A stretch of DNA of 64,000 bases from Dehalobacter sp. (GCA_023667845.1 JAMPIU010000206.1:1-64000); one strand, 5' to 3'; numbered from the stretch's first letter, positions 7,711 through 17,813 are shown. Notes: generated by a model from the letters alone, not told the origin. Translations and numbers: made by a program.

Positions 7711-9435
7711 CTAGGCACGACAGGCTTCTTTGATGATTTCTGTTACAAGACTGCAAACGCGGTCCACTTCAATCAGCTCAACTTGTCGGGTGCTTCTGTT
7801 GTACAGTTCAACTTTACCTTCGGCGAGTGCTTTAGCGCCGATTGTCAGTCTTAGAGGATATCCGACGAGATCCGCATCCTTGAATTTTACGCCCGGACGT
7901 TCATCCCTGTCATCATATACTGTCTCGACGCCGGCTGCCTTTAATTCTGCATACAACCTTTCGGCAGTTGAGACGACATTTTCGTCCTTTAAGGAAACCG
8001 GGACGATAATACAATGATACGGGGCAATCGGCATTGGCCAGATAATTCCATTCTCATCATAATTCTGCTCAATGGCGGCAGCCATTGTTCTGCTGACGCC
8101 TATCCCATAGCAACCCATATAGCAGACCTTTTCCTTACCTGTATCGTCGAGGTAGGTTGCCTGAAGGGCCTGACTGTATTTCGTACCAAGATTGAAGACT
8201 TGCCCGACTTCAATCCCACGGGCTTCCTGGAGCGATCCCTGGCATTTCGGGCAGGGCTCACCCGGCGTTACCATTCTGAGGTCTGCTATTACAGCAGGAA
8301 TAAAATCCTTTCCGCAAGTGACGCCGAGCAGGTGATAGTCTTTTTTATTGGCTCCGCAGACTCCCTGTTTCATCTCAGCTACTTCAAGGTCTGCGGCAAC
8401 ATAGACATCCTTAAGTCCAACCGGCCCGATGAACCCGTGCTCGCAGTTGAAAACCTCCCGGACTTCCTCCGGGTCAGCCATTCTGAGGTTCAGGAACGGT
8501 CCGAGCATATTATTGACCTTGATTTCATTGACTTCCCGGTCTCCCCTAACCAGGACAAGTATAAAACGGTCGTCGCCTTTATACAAAAGCGTTTTTATCA
8601 GAGAAGACTTGTTGATTTTTAAGAAATCGGCCAGCTGGTCAATCGTTTTGATATCGGGGGTATGAACCTCACCTGTCCGGCCTGCCAAAATATCCTGATC
8701 ACTGTCTGGATGCGGCAGACATTCAGCTTTCTCGACATTGGCGGCATAATCGCAATCAGGACAGAATACCACCGCAGCCTCTCCTGATTCAGCCAGCACC
8801 ATAAATTCATGGGTTCCGCCTGTTCCGCCAATCGCACCGGCATCTGCCTCGACAGCACGGAAAGTCAGGCCACAGCGCGTAAAAATCCGTTCATAAGCCT
8901 CATACATATTGCGGTAACTCTCCCGGGAACCTTCCGAATCCCTGTCAAAAGAATACAAGTCCTTCATGATAAATTCCCGGCCGCGCATCAGTCCGAAACG
9001 TGGTCTTCTTTCATCACGGTATTTGTTTTGAATCTGGTACAGAAGGAGCGGCAGCTGCTTGTAGGAACGGACTTCACTTCTGACCAGGTCGGTGATGACT
9101 TCTTCATGCGTGGGTCCGAGACAGAATTCCCGGTCATGCCTGTCTTTTAATCGGAACATCTCCGGACCATAGACATCCCAGCGTCCGGTTTCTTTCCACA
9201 GTTCAGCCGGCTGGACAATCGGCAGCATGACTTCCTGTCCGCCTTTGGCATCCATCTCTTCGCGCACGATTTGCTCGATCTTTTTAATGACTCTGAGTCC
9301 CAGAGGAAGATATGTATAAATACCGGCTGCAGCTTTGCGGATAAATCCGGCTCTCAGCATGAGCTGGTGACTGATCACTTCGGCTTCTGCAGGCACTTCC
9401 CGCAAGGTCGGATTCAATAATTGGCTAACTTTCAT
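7711..9435 (-). CDS. proS: Prolyl-tRNA synthetase (bacterial type, with editing domain)
   Basis: Class II aminoacyl-tRNA synthetase that charges tRNA-Pro. The 574-aa length is typical of the bacterial form carrying the insertion editing domain (about 225-405) between motifs 2 and 3. Visible signatures are [62 protein letters not shown], and motif 3 [17 protein letters not shown]. The C-terminal anticodon-binding domain starts near [13 protein letters not shown] at 9435 follows GAAAGGAAG. It stands between ispG and polC, as in Bacillus. Confidence 0.97.
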   Translation of the reverse strand: MKVSQLLNPTLREVPAEAEVISHQLMLRAGFIRKAAAGIYTYLPLGLRVIKKIEQIVREEMDAKGGQEVMLPIVQPAELWKETGRWDVYGPEMFRLKDRHDREFCLGPTHEEVITDLVRSEVRSYKQLPLLLYQIQNKYRDERRPRFGLMRGREFIMKDLYSFDRDSEGSRESYRNMYEAYERIFTRCGLTFRAVEADAGAIGGTGGTHEFMVLAESGEAAVVFCPDCDYAANVEKAECLPHPDSDQDILAGRTGEVHTPDIKTIDQLADFLKINKSSLIKTLLYKGDDRFILVLVRGDREVNEIKVNNMLGPFLNLRMADPEEVREVFNCEHGFIGPVGLKDVYVAADLEVAEMKQGVCGANKKDYHLLGVTCGKDFIPAVIADLRMVTPGEPCPKCQGSLQEARGIEVGQVFNLGTKYSQALQATYLDDTGKEKVCYMGCYGIGVSRTMAAAIEQNYDENGIIWPMPIAPYHCIIVPVSLKDENVVSTAERLYAELKAAGVETVYDDRDERPGVKFKDADLVGYPLRLTIGAKALAEGKVELYNRSTRQVELIEVDRVCSLVTEIIKEACRA

Positions 9436-9563
9436 TGTTTATTTCTTCCTTTCAACAAGTGCTTGCTCTTAAAAAGTTCTTGCTCTTCAATATTACCATT
9501 TTCACACAGGATTAAACAACCGGAAAACCTCAGATTTATTTTTAAAGATCTACCAGAAAATGT

Positions 9564-10643
9564 TTAGCGTTTTTCTGATAGACTTAAATCCGCCTCGATT
9601 TTCTCCATCAAAGCCGGCACTAATTCATCTTCAGGCAGCTGCGCGATGACCTCACCCCGTGCAAAAAGCAGCCCCCTGCCTTTTCCTCCTGCAATGCCAA
9701 AATCGGCTTCCCGGGCTTCCCCAGGGCCATTGACCACACAGCCCATCACGGCTATGGAGACCCTCTTGGAGGGTGCCGGTAAAGTTTCAAGTCTCTGTTC
9801 TACTTCCTCAGCCAGATGAACTAAGTCCACCTGAGTCCTGCCGCAGGTCGGACAACTGATTAATTCGAATCCGCCTTTCTTGAGATCCAGTACCCGCAGA
9901 ATCTGCTGGGCAACCGGAATCTCCGCTGCAGGATCGCCTGTCAGTGAGACTCTGATCGTATCGCCGATGCCTTCAGCCAGAAGCGTTCCTATACCGATCG
10001 CAGACTTCACCACCCCGGATCTGACCGTACCGGCTTCAGTTACCCCGATATGCAGCGGATAGTCCACCCGATCGGCAATCATGCGGTAAGCGTCAATCAT
10101 CAACGGAACATGGGACGACTTCAGGGAGATCTTGATATGATGATAGTTTTCTTGTTCCAGGATGCCGACATGGCCCAAAGCGCTTTCGACCATCCCTTCC
10201 GCGGTCGGTCCGCCGTATTTCTCAAGGATTTCCTTTTCCAGAGATCCGGTGTTGACTCCGATCCGGATCGGGATGTTTCTTTCGCGGACCGCGTTGATAA
10301 CCTCCTGTACCTTCCAGCGCTCACCGATATTTCCCGGATTGATTCGGAGTCCATGAACCCCGTTGGCAACAGCTTTAAGTGCAAGCCTGTAGTCAAAGTG
10401 AATATCCGCAACTACCGGAATCGGACTTAGGTTGCAGATGTCTTTCAACGCAAGCGCAGCCTGCTCATTTAAGACAGCCGTCCGGATAACCTCACAGCCA
10501 ATTTCCGCTAGGTGCCTGATCTGATTGAGGGTGGCTTGAACATCCCGGGTATCCGTATTGGTCATCGACTGAATCACGACCGGATTATTTCCGCCAATTG
10601 CCACCGATCCGATTTTCACTTCTCGCGTAATCCTACGTTTCAA
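9564..10643 (-). CDS. ispG: 4-hydroxy-3-methylbut-2-en-1-yl diphosphate synthase (IspG/GcpE)
   Basis: Penultimate enzyme of the MEP isoprenoid pathway, converting MEcPP to HMBPP with a [4Fe-4S] cluster. The 359-aa protein has the N-terminal TIM barrel (IQSMTNTDTRD, VVADIHFDYRLA, GVNTGSLE) and the C-terminal cluster cysteines (SCPTCGRTQVDL; MGCVVNGPGEA). I place the start at TTG 10643, 8 nt after AGGAGGG. An upstream ATG at 10706 lies in a fragment of the palindromic repeat and is unlikely. The gene ends in a hairpin (CAGAAAA...TTTTCTG, 9549-9584) that includes the stop codon and may terminate transcription. Confidence 0.96.
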   Translation of the reverse strand: MKRRITREVKIGSVAIGGNNPVVIQSMTNTDTRDVQATLNQIRHLAEIGCEVIRTAVLNEQAALALKDICNLSPIPVVADIHFDYRLALKAVANGVHGLRINPGNIGERWKVQEVINAVRERNIPIRIGVNTGSLEKEILEKYGGPTAEGMVESALGHVGILEQENYHHIKISLKSSHVPLMIDAYRMIADRVDYPLHIGVTEAGTVRSGVVKSAIGIGTLLAEGIGDTIRVSLTGDPAAEIPVAQQILRVLDLKKGGFELISCPTCGRTQVDLVHLAEEVEQRLETLPAPSKRVSIAVMGCVVNGPGEAREADFGIAGGKGRGLLFARGEVIAQLPEDELVPALMEKIEADLSLSEKR

Positions 10644-10691
10644 TCGATAAACCCTCCTATTTCGCGAAGTTGACAAATATTCCTTGAGCCT

Positions 10692-10711
10692 GTCTGGTAG
10701 CCACAATACCG
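10692..10711 (-). repeat. Remnant arm of the palindromic element
   Basis: GTCTGGTAGCCACAATACCG matches one outer arm of the dispersed palindrome (minus-strand CGGTATTGTGGC...CAGAC as in copies B and C). No partner arm is found nearby, so it is probably a truncated copy in the ispG leader. Confidence 0.55.
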
Positions 10712-10842
10712 TTTAATCAAATCAGATATAGATACCGTAATTATAAGTCTGATATGAATGTTTAGTAAAAAGGCACTATGGTATTTTCTACAAAGAACAA
10801 CCGTAAATTCAGAATAAGACTAACCAAAGGGCTCTAGAAATC

Positions 10843-10948
10843 AGGCTGCTGGCCACAGTTCCGCTGTGAGCGGAGCATGATGCGGAGCGCGGCTTTTTAC
10901 GCCATGGAGGGCGTAATAGCCGAAAAGCGGTATTGTGGCCTGCAGCCT
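10843..10948 (+). repeat. Palindromic element copy C
   Basis: 106-bp element. The arms AGGCTGCTGGCCACA and TGTGGCCTGCAGCCT pair with a single mismatch. The core is GAGCGGAGCATGATGCGGAGC, and the inner hairpin is TTACGCC-atgga-GGGCGTAA flanked by GGC/GCC. It sits between rseP and ispG. With copies B, D and E it shows that hairpin bases change in compensated pairs. Confidence 0.88.
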
Positions 10949-11022
10949 TACCCGAACAGAGATAGATATCCATCATGTCAATCATTATAGATACTCATCC
11001 GGCATCATTATTCAGATGAAAT

Positions 11023-12102
11023 TTACTTCGTAATTATCCTCAGTATATCCTGATACGTCACCGCGATCATCAGTGCGATGAGCAGCGCAAAGCCTGTCAG
11101 CTGAATCCAGCCTTTCTTTTCGATACTTAAAGGCTTACGCCGGATTCCTTCAAAAGTCATCACGGCCAGCTGACCGCCGTCGAGCGCCGGCAGCGGCAGA
11201 ATATTTAATACACCAAAGTTGATGCTGAGCACAGCGGCCAGGGTAAATAGCGACGACATTCCCTGTTTTACGCCTTCCCCGATGACCTGGGCAACACCAA
11301 TCGGACCCGAAAGTTCGACCGGCGCCTTACCGGTAATCATTTGAATCAGATAAAGGACGAGTTGTCTAGTAAACTCTACCGTCTGCTGAAAACCATATTG
11401 GATGGATTTCAGGACGGATACTTTCTGCATGGTATAAGAAGGTGTAATCCCGATCAATCCTTTTCCAAGCTCCTGATCATAGACCGGGGTAATCTCAATC
11501 GTGACAATTTGTTTCGTATCCGCTTTTTCTACGGTAAACGACATCTTTTCTCCAGGGTTGGTGTGAATTTGCTGCGTTACAGAATTCCAGTCTGGAGTCT
11601 CTGTGCCATTGATCGCAATAATTCTGTCTCCGGCGGCGAGTCCTGCCGTGGCTGCAGGTTTACCCAGTGACACCTCACCGATTAGGTTCTGGTTATCGGC
11701 TACGGCTACGCCAAAAAAGGCAAAAGCAACCACAAAAAGCACCGCACCGAGGATGAAGTTCATGAGCGGTCCGGCCACAATGACGGCCATTCTCTTCCAG
11801 ATTGATTTGCTTTCAAAACTTCGGGCCAACAGTTCCTCCCTACTGACCTGATCGCCTTCTTCGACTTCTTCAGCACTTAAGAATCTGCAAAATCCTCCCA
11901 GAGGTAGTATCCTGACGGAGTAAAGCGTTTCCTTACCCTGGAACCCAAAAAGCTTTGGCCCAATGCCAAAAGCAAATTCCAGCACTTTAATCCCCGATCT
12001 CTTGGCTACGATAAAATGCCCAAATTCATGTACGAATACCAAAACGCCAAATATTACGATAAAAGCAATTACCGTTTTTAAGATGTCAAACAAACCATTC
12101 AC
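11023..12102 (-). CDS. rseP: Site-2 intramembrane zinc metalloprotease RseP/RasP
   Basis: Membrane-embedded M50 protease that cleaves anti-sigma factors and leftover signal peptides. Of 359 aa, TM1 carries the HEFGH zinc motif (His25-His29). A PDZ domain spans about 130-205 (AATAGLAAGDRIIAINGTE). A later TM segment has the third zinc ligand in LPALDGGQ. The last TM lies at the C-terminus. It starts with GTG one base after the dxr stop, so the two are co-translated, the usual dxr-rseP pairing. Confidence 0.95.
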   Translation of the reverse strand: MNGLFDILKTVIAFIVIFGVLVFVHEFGHFIVAKRSGIKVLEFAFGIGPKLFGFQGKETLYSVRILPLGGFCRFLSAEEVEEGDQVSREELLARSFESKSIWKRMAVIVAGPLMNFILGAVLFVVAFAFFGVAVADNQNLIGEVSLGKPAATAGLAAGDRIIAINGTETPDWNSVTQQIHTNPGEKMSFTVEKADTKQIVTIEITPVYDQELGKGLIGITPSYTMQKVSVLKSIQYGFQQTVEFTRQLVLYLIQMITGKAPVELSGPIGVAQVIGEGVKQGMSSLFTLAAVLSINFGVLNILPLPALDGGQLAVMTFEGIRRKPLSIEKKGWIQLTGFALLIALMIAVTYQDILRIITK

Positions 12103-12103
12103 C

Positions 12104-13252
12104 TCAACCCAGATTTATTTGTGATGCAGCATAATCCCTAGCCCATCTGTCCGCAGCCAGTACGGTATCCAAGTCCTTTATCTCCTGAACCTGATGGGCC
12201 TGACAAGTGCGTTCCACAAGTTCGTGCATCTCATGATATTTTATGCGGCCTGCCAGGAAAGCATGTACACAGATTTCGTTGGCAGCATTCATGACCGCAG
12301 GAAGTGTCTTTCCTGTCTGACCGCAGGCATAAGCGAATTTCAAAAACGGGAAAGCGGCCAAATCAGGCTTCTCAAACGTTAAGCTCTTTCCGGCAAGCGA
12401 AAGTTCCGGTAAACGGTTTTCCCAGCGTTCGGGATAGGTTAGCGCATACTGAATCGGAATGCGCATATCCGGTATGCCAAGCTGGGCAAGAACAGTGCCG
12501 TCACGGAATTCGACCATCGAGTGAACAATGCTCTGAGGATGAACCAAAACATCAATTTGGTCATAATCTACGCCGAAAAGAAATTTTGCCTCAATAACTT
12601 CCAAACCTTTGTTCATCATGGTTGCCGAATCAATGGTGATCTTGGCACCCATATTCCAGTTCGGATGTTTCAGCGCCATTGCCGGTGTTACCTCAGCCAG
12701 CCTTTCCCTGTCCCATCCTCTGAAAGGGCCGCCTGAAGCAGTCAGAATAATTTTTTTAACTGCATTTTTGTTGCCGCTGAGACACTGGAACACAGCAGAG
12801 TGTTCACTGTCGACAGGAATAATGGAGCAGCCGTTCCGTTCTGCTGTCTGCATTACAAGTTCCCCTGCGGCAACGAGCGTTTCTTTGTTGGCCAGCGCAA
12901 TATTTTTTCCTGCGTTCAGTGCAGCCAGTGTAGGCTCAAGACCAATACTGCCGCTGACAGCGGTCACAACCGTGTCAACCTCTGCTGCAGTCGCCGCCTC
13001 AAGCAGTCCCTCCATACCTGCCAGCACCTTGACAGACAGGTCAGCAACCCGTTGTTTCAGGAAAAGTGCACTTTCTTCCTGCATCATCACGGCAATCCTC
13101 GGCCTGAACTCGCGGATCTGTTGTTCAAAAAGGTCGGCCCGGGAATTGGCCGACAAAGCATAAACAGCTAATTTTCCTTCCGAGTTTCTGACCACATCCA
13201 GTGTCTGCGTGCCAATTGAACCGGTGGAACCTAAAACCGAAATTATTTTCAC
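12104..13252 (-). CDS. dxr: 1-deoxy-D-xylulose 5-phosphate reductoisomerase
   Basis: Second enzyme of the MEP pathway, converting DXP to MEP with NADPH and a divalent metal. The 382-aa protein has the NADPH-binding start VLGSTGSIGTQTLDVV, the NKE motif in GKNIALANKETLVAAG, the metal/substrate motif VDSEHSA, and a flexible-loop segment GWDRERL. It lies in the cdsA - permease - dxr - rseP - ispG series, linking lipid carrier and isoprenoid synthesis. The start ATG is internally consistent with the family N-terminus. Confidence 0.96.
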   Translation of the reverse strand: MKIISVLGSTGSIGTQTLDVVRNSEGKLAVYALSANSRADLFEQQIREFRPRIAVMMQEESALFLKQRVADLSVKVLAGMEGLLEAATAAEVDTVVTAVSGSIGLEPTLAALNAGKNIALANKETLVAAGELVMQTAERNGCSIIPVDSEHSAVFQCLSGNKNAVKKIILTASGGPFRGWDRERLAEVTPAMALKHPNWNMGAKITIDSATMMNKGLEVIEAKFLFGVDYDQIDVLVHPQSIVHSMVEFRDGTVLAQLGIPDMRIPIQYALTYPERWENRLPELSLAGKSLTFEKPDLAAFPFLKFAYACGQTGKTLPAVMNAANEICVHAFLAGRIKYHEMHELVERTCQAHQVQEIKDLDTVLAADRWARDYAASQINLG

Positions 13253-13345
13253 TTTGATATCTCCAATTCCAATTCTATCCTAATTCGTTATGCTTAAGTT
13301 TTACTTAGAGTGGATCTTTTAAGAGAGTGGCTTTGAATGGCTTTG

Positions 13346-14449
13346 CTATTCTCCCTTAAAAAATCCGGCTTTCCTGACGGCTTCATACATGACGACCAGA
13401 GCGGGGCCGATGAGCAGCCCTACTGCTCCGAAAAGGTTCATTCCAACGTACATGGACATCAGGGTGGCCAGCGGATGCAGCCCGATATTTTGAGACAAAA
13501 TCTTTGGTTCCAGGATCTGCCGGATCACTGTAGCGGCAAGGTAGATGACCAAGAGTTTGACTGCCGAGGCTATACTGCCGGTAAAAAGCAGTACCAAGAT
13601 CCACGGAATAAATATGAGGGCCGGTCCGATAACCGGTATCAGATCGAGCAGGCCGGCCAGAATGCCAAGCGTAAAGGCATAGCTATTACCGATGATCAAC
13701 AGTCCAATTGTGATCACAGCGAATGTGATGCAGACAAGAATGGTCTGGGCTCTTAAGAATCCTACGAGCGCTGAACCAAGGTCTGCAGCAATTTGTCTGG
13801 TTTTTCCAAGATATTTTCCTTTTACCCTGCCAAACAGCCATTCCTTGACGGCTGGAAAACTCATGCTTGTCAGCAGCGTTGCTACAGTTGTGATCACAAT
13901 CACAACCATCAAACCCGGCAGCGAGCCCAGGAAATTCAGCAGACCTAGACTGCCGTTTTTAAGAATGACCTGGAGTGCCGCAAGTATTTTTTCCATGTTG
14001 GACTGAATCGCACTGTTGATCTCAGGATTCAGCTGAATGAACTGCTGAATTAAGCCGATCTTTTCTGTCAGCATTGCCAAGGTTTGTTGATAAATTATTG
14101 GAAAAGCGGTATATAGTTCGGCTAACTCGCGGTATATCCGGCTCCCGAACAAAACCAGCAGCAGTACAAACACAATCAAAACCAGTACCACCACAAGCAG
14201 AGATGCGTAGGTTCTCTTGATTTTAAGCACTTTAATCAGTTTTAATATAAGAGGTTCCAGCAGGAAAGAAATGATAAACGCTAAAATAAACGGCAGCAGG
14301 GCCGAGACCACTGTTCCAAGCGTTGAACCAAAGACAGGGAAAAACTCAACGATTGCATAGGTAAAAAGTTTCAGGCTGAGTAATGCAGCTGCAATAATAG
14401 CCAACCTGTTTAGATTCACCCTTAGGGAGTTCTTGGTTGTATCGTTCAT
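13346..14449 (-). CDS. AI-2E/PerM family membrane permease
   Basis: 367-aa polytopic protein of the AI-2 exporter (PerM/YdiK/TqsA) superfamily. Hydrophobic segments lie near residues 12-35, 38-70 and 70-90. A soluble middle holds KIGLIQQFIQLNPEINS, followed by further TM segments with the family-typical GLLDLIPVIGPALIFIPW and a C-terminal VGMNLFGAVGLLIGPALVV. It begins 2 bp after cdsA. The substrate cannot be deduced. Its place between cdsA and dxr departs from the Bacillus order. Confidence 0.85.
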   Translation of the reverse strand: MNDTTKNSLRVNLNRLAIIAAALLSLKLFTYAIVEFFPVFGSTLGTVVSALLPFILAFIISFLLEPLILKLIKVLKIKRTYASLLVVVLVLIVFVLLLVLFGSRIYRELAELYTAFPIIYQQTLAMLTEKIGLIQQFIQLNPEINSAIQSNMEKILAALQVILKNGSLGLLNFLGSLPGLMVVIVITTVATLLTSMSFPAVKEWLFGRVKGKYLGKTRQIAADLGSALVGFLRAQTILVCITFAVITIGLLIIGNSYAFTLGILAGLLDLIPVIGPALIFIPWILVLLFTGSIASAVKLLVIYLAATVIRQILEPKILSQNIGLHPLATLMSMYVGMNLFGAVGLLIGPALVVMYEAVRKAGFFKGE

Positions 14450-14451
14450 GC

Positions 14452-15234
14452 TTATCCCACCAATCCAAGGTTAATAGAAAAAAACACCAATGGCAGCGCA
14501 AACAAAAAGCTGTCAAAGCGATCCAGGATACCACCATGGCCCGGGATCAGTCTGCCGGAATCCTTCACACCGGCAGTCCGTTTCAGTGCGGATTCAAAAA
14601 GATCACCAATTTGGGAGGCAATACTGGTCAAGAGTGACAGCACAAGGATAGCCGGGAGCGTTGCTTGCTTGGTAATCAACCAGAAAACAAAACCGCAGAC
14701 TAAAGCCGTCACCAGGCCGCCAACAGCCCCTTCGACTGTCTTGTTCGGGCTGACTTTCGGGGCAAGCTTTCTTTTGCCGAACATGTTCCCGACAAAAAAA
14801 GCTCCGGTATCTGTGAGCCAGACCAGTAAGAAAACAAGAAAACACCAAGAAACGCCAAATTCTCTCAAAGAGTAGAGATAGGTAAACAGAAAGACCGGAT
14901 AAATCAGCGCCAGAAAATAATACGTTGAAGACGCTAAAGACTGATTTGGATAGCGCAACGCATAACTTCCAAATGTCAGCATGAACCATATGATCGCAAG
15001 CGGCAGCATCCATTCCGTGCGGCCAAGAAGAAAAATAGCCAGCCACAAGATGCTGTAAACGACTGCCGGCCATAACTTGTTTATTAAACCGGCCTTTTGT
15101 CCAATCTGCAAAAACTCTTTAAGTCCAAGTAAAGCCAGAATCACAACAGCAATGGACAAATACCATCCTCCGAGCCAGGTTAATACTAATAAAAGGGGGG
15201 CTCCGATTAGAGCACTCAAGATTCTCTTTACCAT
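14452..15234 (-). CDS. cdsA: Phosphatidate cytidylyltransferase
   Basis: Integral membrane enzyme making CDP-diacylglycerol from phosphatidate and CTP, the precursor of bacterial phospholipids. The 260-aa protein has about seven hydrophobic segments and the CDS signature near the C-terminus (SALKRTAGVKDSGRLIPGHG followed by GILDRFDS). ATG at 15234 lies behind GAGGGATAG, 10 nt after the uppS stop. It is the usual partner of uppS. Confidence 0.95.
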   Translation of the reverse strand: MVKRILSALIGAPLLLVLTWLGGWYLSIAVVILALLGLKEFLQIGQKAGLINKLWPAVVYSILWLAIFLLGRTEWMLPLAIIWFMLTFGSYALRYPNQSLASSTYYFLALIYPVFLFTYLYSLREFGVSWCFLVFLLVWLTDTGAFFVGNMFGKRKLAPKVSPNKTVEGAVGGLVTALVCGFVFWLITKQATLPAILVLSLLTSIASQIGDLFESALKRTAGVKDSGRLIPGHGGILDRFDSFLFALPLVFFSINLGLVG

Positions 15235-15244
15235 TTTCTATCCC

Positions 15245-16006
15245 TCAACCTTCTTTTACGCCACCAAACCTGCGTTCCCGGTTTTGAAAAATCCGAATCG
15301 TTTCAAATAATAATGCTCTGTTAAAATCCGGCCAGCATTCATTCACAATCACAATTTCTGAATAAGCGGCCTGCCAGAGCAGATAATTGCTTAAGCGCAT
15401 TTCACCTGAAGTCCTGACGACAAGCTCCGGATCAGGACAATCTTTCGTATACAAGTGCTTTTCAAATATTTCCTCGGTAATTTGCTGAACATTTAGCGCT
15501 CCGCTTTGGACCTCCTGCGCAACCTCCTTGACTGCTTTGAGGATTTCGATCCTGCTTCCGTAATTCAAGGCAACATTCAACACTAATCCGGTATTGTTCT
15601 TTGTTTTTTCACAAGCCTCGTGATAAGCCTTCAGGACATCTTTTGGTATATCTTCTTGCTGCCCGAAAATACATACCTTAACATTATTCGCATATAGCTC
15701 AGCAAGTTCTTTGCGGACATACTCCTTCAAGAGCGACATAAGAATCCCAATCTCCGACTGTGGTCTTTTCCAGTTCTCGGTTGAAAAAGCATATACGGTC
15801 AGATATTTGATTCCAAGCTCATCGCTACCCCTGACGACCTCCCGCAGCGCTTCTACTCCGGCCCGGTGACCGACAGAGCGAGGCAATCCTTTCTGCTGGG
15901 CCCATCTTCCGTTTCCGTCCATAATGATTGCCAGATGCCGAGGGATTCTATTCATATCAATGTTTTTCAGTTGAATATCTCCACTGTCTTTTTTCCAGAT
16001 TATCAC
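15245..16006 (-). CDS. uppS: Undecaprenyl diphosphate synthase
   Basis: Cis-prenyltransferase that makes the C55 lipid carrier for peptidoglycan. The 253-aa sequence has the catalytic motif LAIIMDGNGRWA, GHRAGVEALREVV, YLTVYAFSTENWKRP, and the C-terminal signatures ELVVRTSGEMRLSNYLLWQ and ECWPDF. GTG at 16006 with AGAGGAA five bases upstream is the chosen start; ATG at 15952 (MNRIPRH) is an alternative closer to the family N-terminus. Confidence 0.95.
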   Translation of the reverse strand: MIIWKKDSGDIQLKNIDMNRIPRHLAIIMDGNGRWAQQKGLPRSVGHRAGVEALREVVRGSDELGIKYLTVYAFSTENWKRPQSEIGILMSLLKEYVRKELAELYANNVKVCIFGQQEDIPKDVLKAYHEACEKTKNNTGLVLNVALNYGSRIEILKAVKEVAQEVQSGALNVQQITEEIFEKHLYTKDCPDPELVVRTSGEMRLSNYLLWQAAYSEIVIVNECWPDFNRALLFETIRIFQNRERRFGGVKEG

Positions 16007-16110
16007 AAGTATTCCTCTTTATATCTGTACTTAGTACCATGGTCATACATATTAGAGCTGCCAAGATACTAGAACGGCTGCGGAAAGACCCCCTGTTCCG
16101 TAGGGGGCCA

Positions 16111-16168
16111 TATAAAGAAAACTTGGCTGGCGCCAAGCCTTTGGCGGCAGCCTTAGCTGCACCTAGAT
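16111..16168. repeat. Second dispersed repeat, copy 1
   Basis: Shares TAAAGAAAACTTGGC and CAGCCTTAGCTG..CCT(T)AGA with a site at 58761-58801. This copy has an inserted hairpin CGCCAA-gcct-TTGGCG between the two shared blocks. It sits between uppS and the small ORF, beside another hairpin (CCCCCT-gttccgt-AGGGGG, about 16090-16108). Only two copies are present, so the family is tentative. Confidence 0.5.
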
Positions 16169-16208
16169 ATATCAGCAAGTGTACTTATACTTTTGATATA
16201 CCAAAAAA

Positions 16209-16400
16209 CTACTTTATAAATTTATCATGGATTAGTATAAATTTCAAATAACCATCAGTACAACTTATTCTGGCCACACGTAAATCTCCGCAGGGAACAG
16301 CCTTTCCTGCAGGGCTGGTTATCTCATAACAGAAATTCGCGCTTTCTTGTGTCAATTCCTCTTGAACATCGTCCCACTTTTTCCCGAGCCAACGCAACAC
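16209..16400 (-). CDS. Small conserved-looking protein between frr and uppS (63 aa)
   Basis: 63-aa protein starting with GTG one base after the frr stop, which suggests translational coupling. The sequence (LRWLGKKWDDVQEELTQES..., then YEITSPAGKAVP and a C-terminal LKFILIHDKF) has no membrane segment or signal peptide and balanced codon use. I do not recognise a named domain. Small proteins with a similar opening occur at this place in related clostridia, as far as I recall, but I cannot verify it. The function is unknown. Confidence 0.6.
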   Translation of the reverse strand: MLRWLGKKWDDVQEELTQESANFCYEITSPAGKAVPCGDLRVARISCTDGYLKFILIHDKFIK

Positions 16401-16401
16401 G

Positions 16402-16959
16402 CTACACTTCCATAATTTCTTTTTCTTTTTTGTCGAGGATCTCGTCGATATCCTTTACAATTTTATCGGTAAGTTTCTGCGCTTTTTCTTGTCCTTTTTT
16501 GGAATCGTCCTCCGAGACAGTTTTATCCTTCTCGAGCTGTTTTATATCATCAATAAGCTCCCGTCTGATATTCCGGACAGCAACCTTGGCATCTTCCGCT
16601 TTCTTTTTAACCGTCTTGACAATCTCTGCACGACGTTCCGCTGTCAATTGCGGAATATTTAACCTGATGACCATGCCGTCATTCGAAGGCATAAGTCCAA
16701 GATCGGATTTAAGAATCGCCTTTTCAATATCCTTAATTGAAGATTTATCCCAGGGCTGAATAGTAATCATCCGCGGGTCAGGAACTGAGACATTGGCCAG
16801 CTGGTTAATCGGGGTAGGAGTCCCGTAATAATCAACGGAAACCTTGTCCAGGACTGCTGGATTCGCCCGACCTGCCCTGACAGATGCGAGGTCCTTCTTG
16901 AGTACCTCCTCTGTTTTATGCATTTTTTCTTCAGCGTCATTCAGAAATTCATTGAGCAT
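16402..16959 (-). CDS. frr: Ribosome recycling factor
   Basis: 185-aa factor that splits post-termination ribosomes with EF-G. The full-length signature is present: KTEEVLKKDLASVRAGRANP, VDYYGTPTPINQLANVSVPD, ITIQPWDKSSIKDIEKAI, LTAERRAEIVKTVKK and IRRELIDDIKQLEKD. ATG lies behind GGGAGGTAATG. It follows pyrH by 6 bp in the rpsB-tsf-pyrH-frr order. Confidence 0.97.
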   Translation of the reverse strand: MLNEFLNDAEEKMHKTEEVLKKDLASVRAGRANPAVLDKVSVDYYGTPTPINQLANVSVPDPRMITIQPWDKSSIKDIEKAILKSDLGLMPSNDGMVIRLNIPQLTAERRAEIVKTVKKKAEDAKVAVRNIRRELIDDIKQLEKDKTVSEDDSKKGQEKAQKLTDKIVKDIDEILDKKEKEIMEV

Positions 16960-16965
16960 TTTTCA

Positions 16966-17682
16966 TTACCTCCCTACATAGGTACCTATTGGTTCTCCCT
17001 TAAGTGCTTTAATAATATTGCCATTTTCTTTCAGGTTAAAAACAATGATTGGAATATCATTGTCCATACACAATGAAGTTGCTGTCGAATCCATCACACC
17101 CAGCCCTTTGCTGAGCACATCAAGATAGGTCAATCTTTCAAATTTCTTAGCATCAGGGTTCTTCATCGGATCACTGTCAAACACGCCGTCAACCTGTTTG
17201 GCCATTAAAATAACGTCTGCTTCAATCTCCGCGGCCCGCAAAGCCGCCGTCGTATCTGTCGAAAAATAGGGATTGCCTGTCCCCGCTGCAAAAATCACAA
17301 TACGGCCCTTTTCCATATGGCGGATTGCTCTTCTTCTGATATAAGGTTCCGCTACCTGCCTCATCTCAATCGCCGACAATACTCGGGTGACAATGTTATG
17401 TTGTTCCAGAACATCCTGCAGCGCTAGGGCATTCATTACAGTAGCAAGCATTCCCATATAATCAGCAGTTGTCCGGTCTATTCCCTGAGAGCTTCCGGCG
17501 ATGCCTCGCCAGATATTTCCCCCGCCAACGACCAGTGCCATTTCCACACCAAGCTTCTGAACTTCAGAAATCTGTCGGGCGACAGACTCTAGCATGCTAT
17601 GCGCAATTCCAAAACCTTGTTCCCCAGCAAGCGCTTCTCCACTTAGTTTCAATACGATGCGGCGGTAACGTGCATCTGTCAT
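16966..17682 (-). CDS. pyrH: UMP kinase
   Basis: Amino-acid-kinase-fold enzyme that phosphorylates UMP to UDP, hexameric and GTP-regulated. The 238-aa protein has [67 protein letters not shown], and [12 protein letters not shown] at 17682 follows a CGGAGG site. It lies downstream of tsf, separated from it by a terminator-like hairpin. Confidence 0.97.
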   Translation of the reverse strand: MTDARYRRIVLKLSGEALAGEQGFGIAHSMLESVARQISEVQKLGVEMALVVGGGNIWRGIAGSSQGIDRTTADYMGMLATVMNALALQDVLEQHNIVTRVLSAIEMRQVAEPYIRRRAIRHMEKGRIVIFAAGTGNPYFSTDTTAALRAAEIEADVILMAKQVDGVFDSDPMKNPDAKKFERLTYLDVLSKGLGVMDSTATSLCMDNDIPIIVFNLKENGNIIKALKGEPIGTYVGR

Positions 17683-17813
17683 AAACGAACCTCCGTACTT
17701 AGTTTATTTCTACACCAAAGATAAAAATCCTCTTGTCGCTGTACGTAGATGTAGCAGAAAGCATTTATACTCTGTATTATACACAAGAAGCAATAAACCT
17801 TTCTGGTTCCCCT

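Noticed and set aside
12609-13163. Long plus-strand open frame antisense to dxr
   Set aside because: dxr on the minus strand has all family motifs; the plus frame is its shadow with no RBS or recognisable domain.
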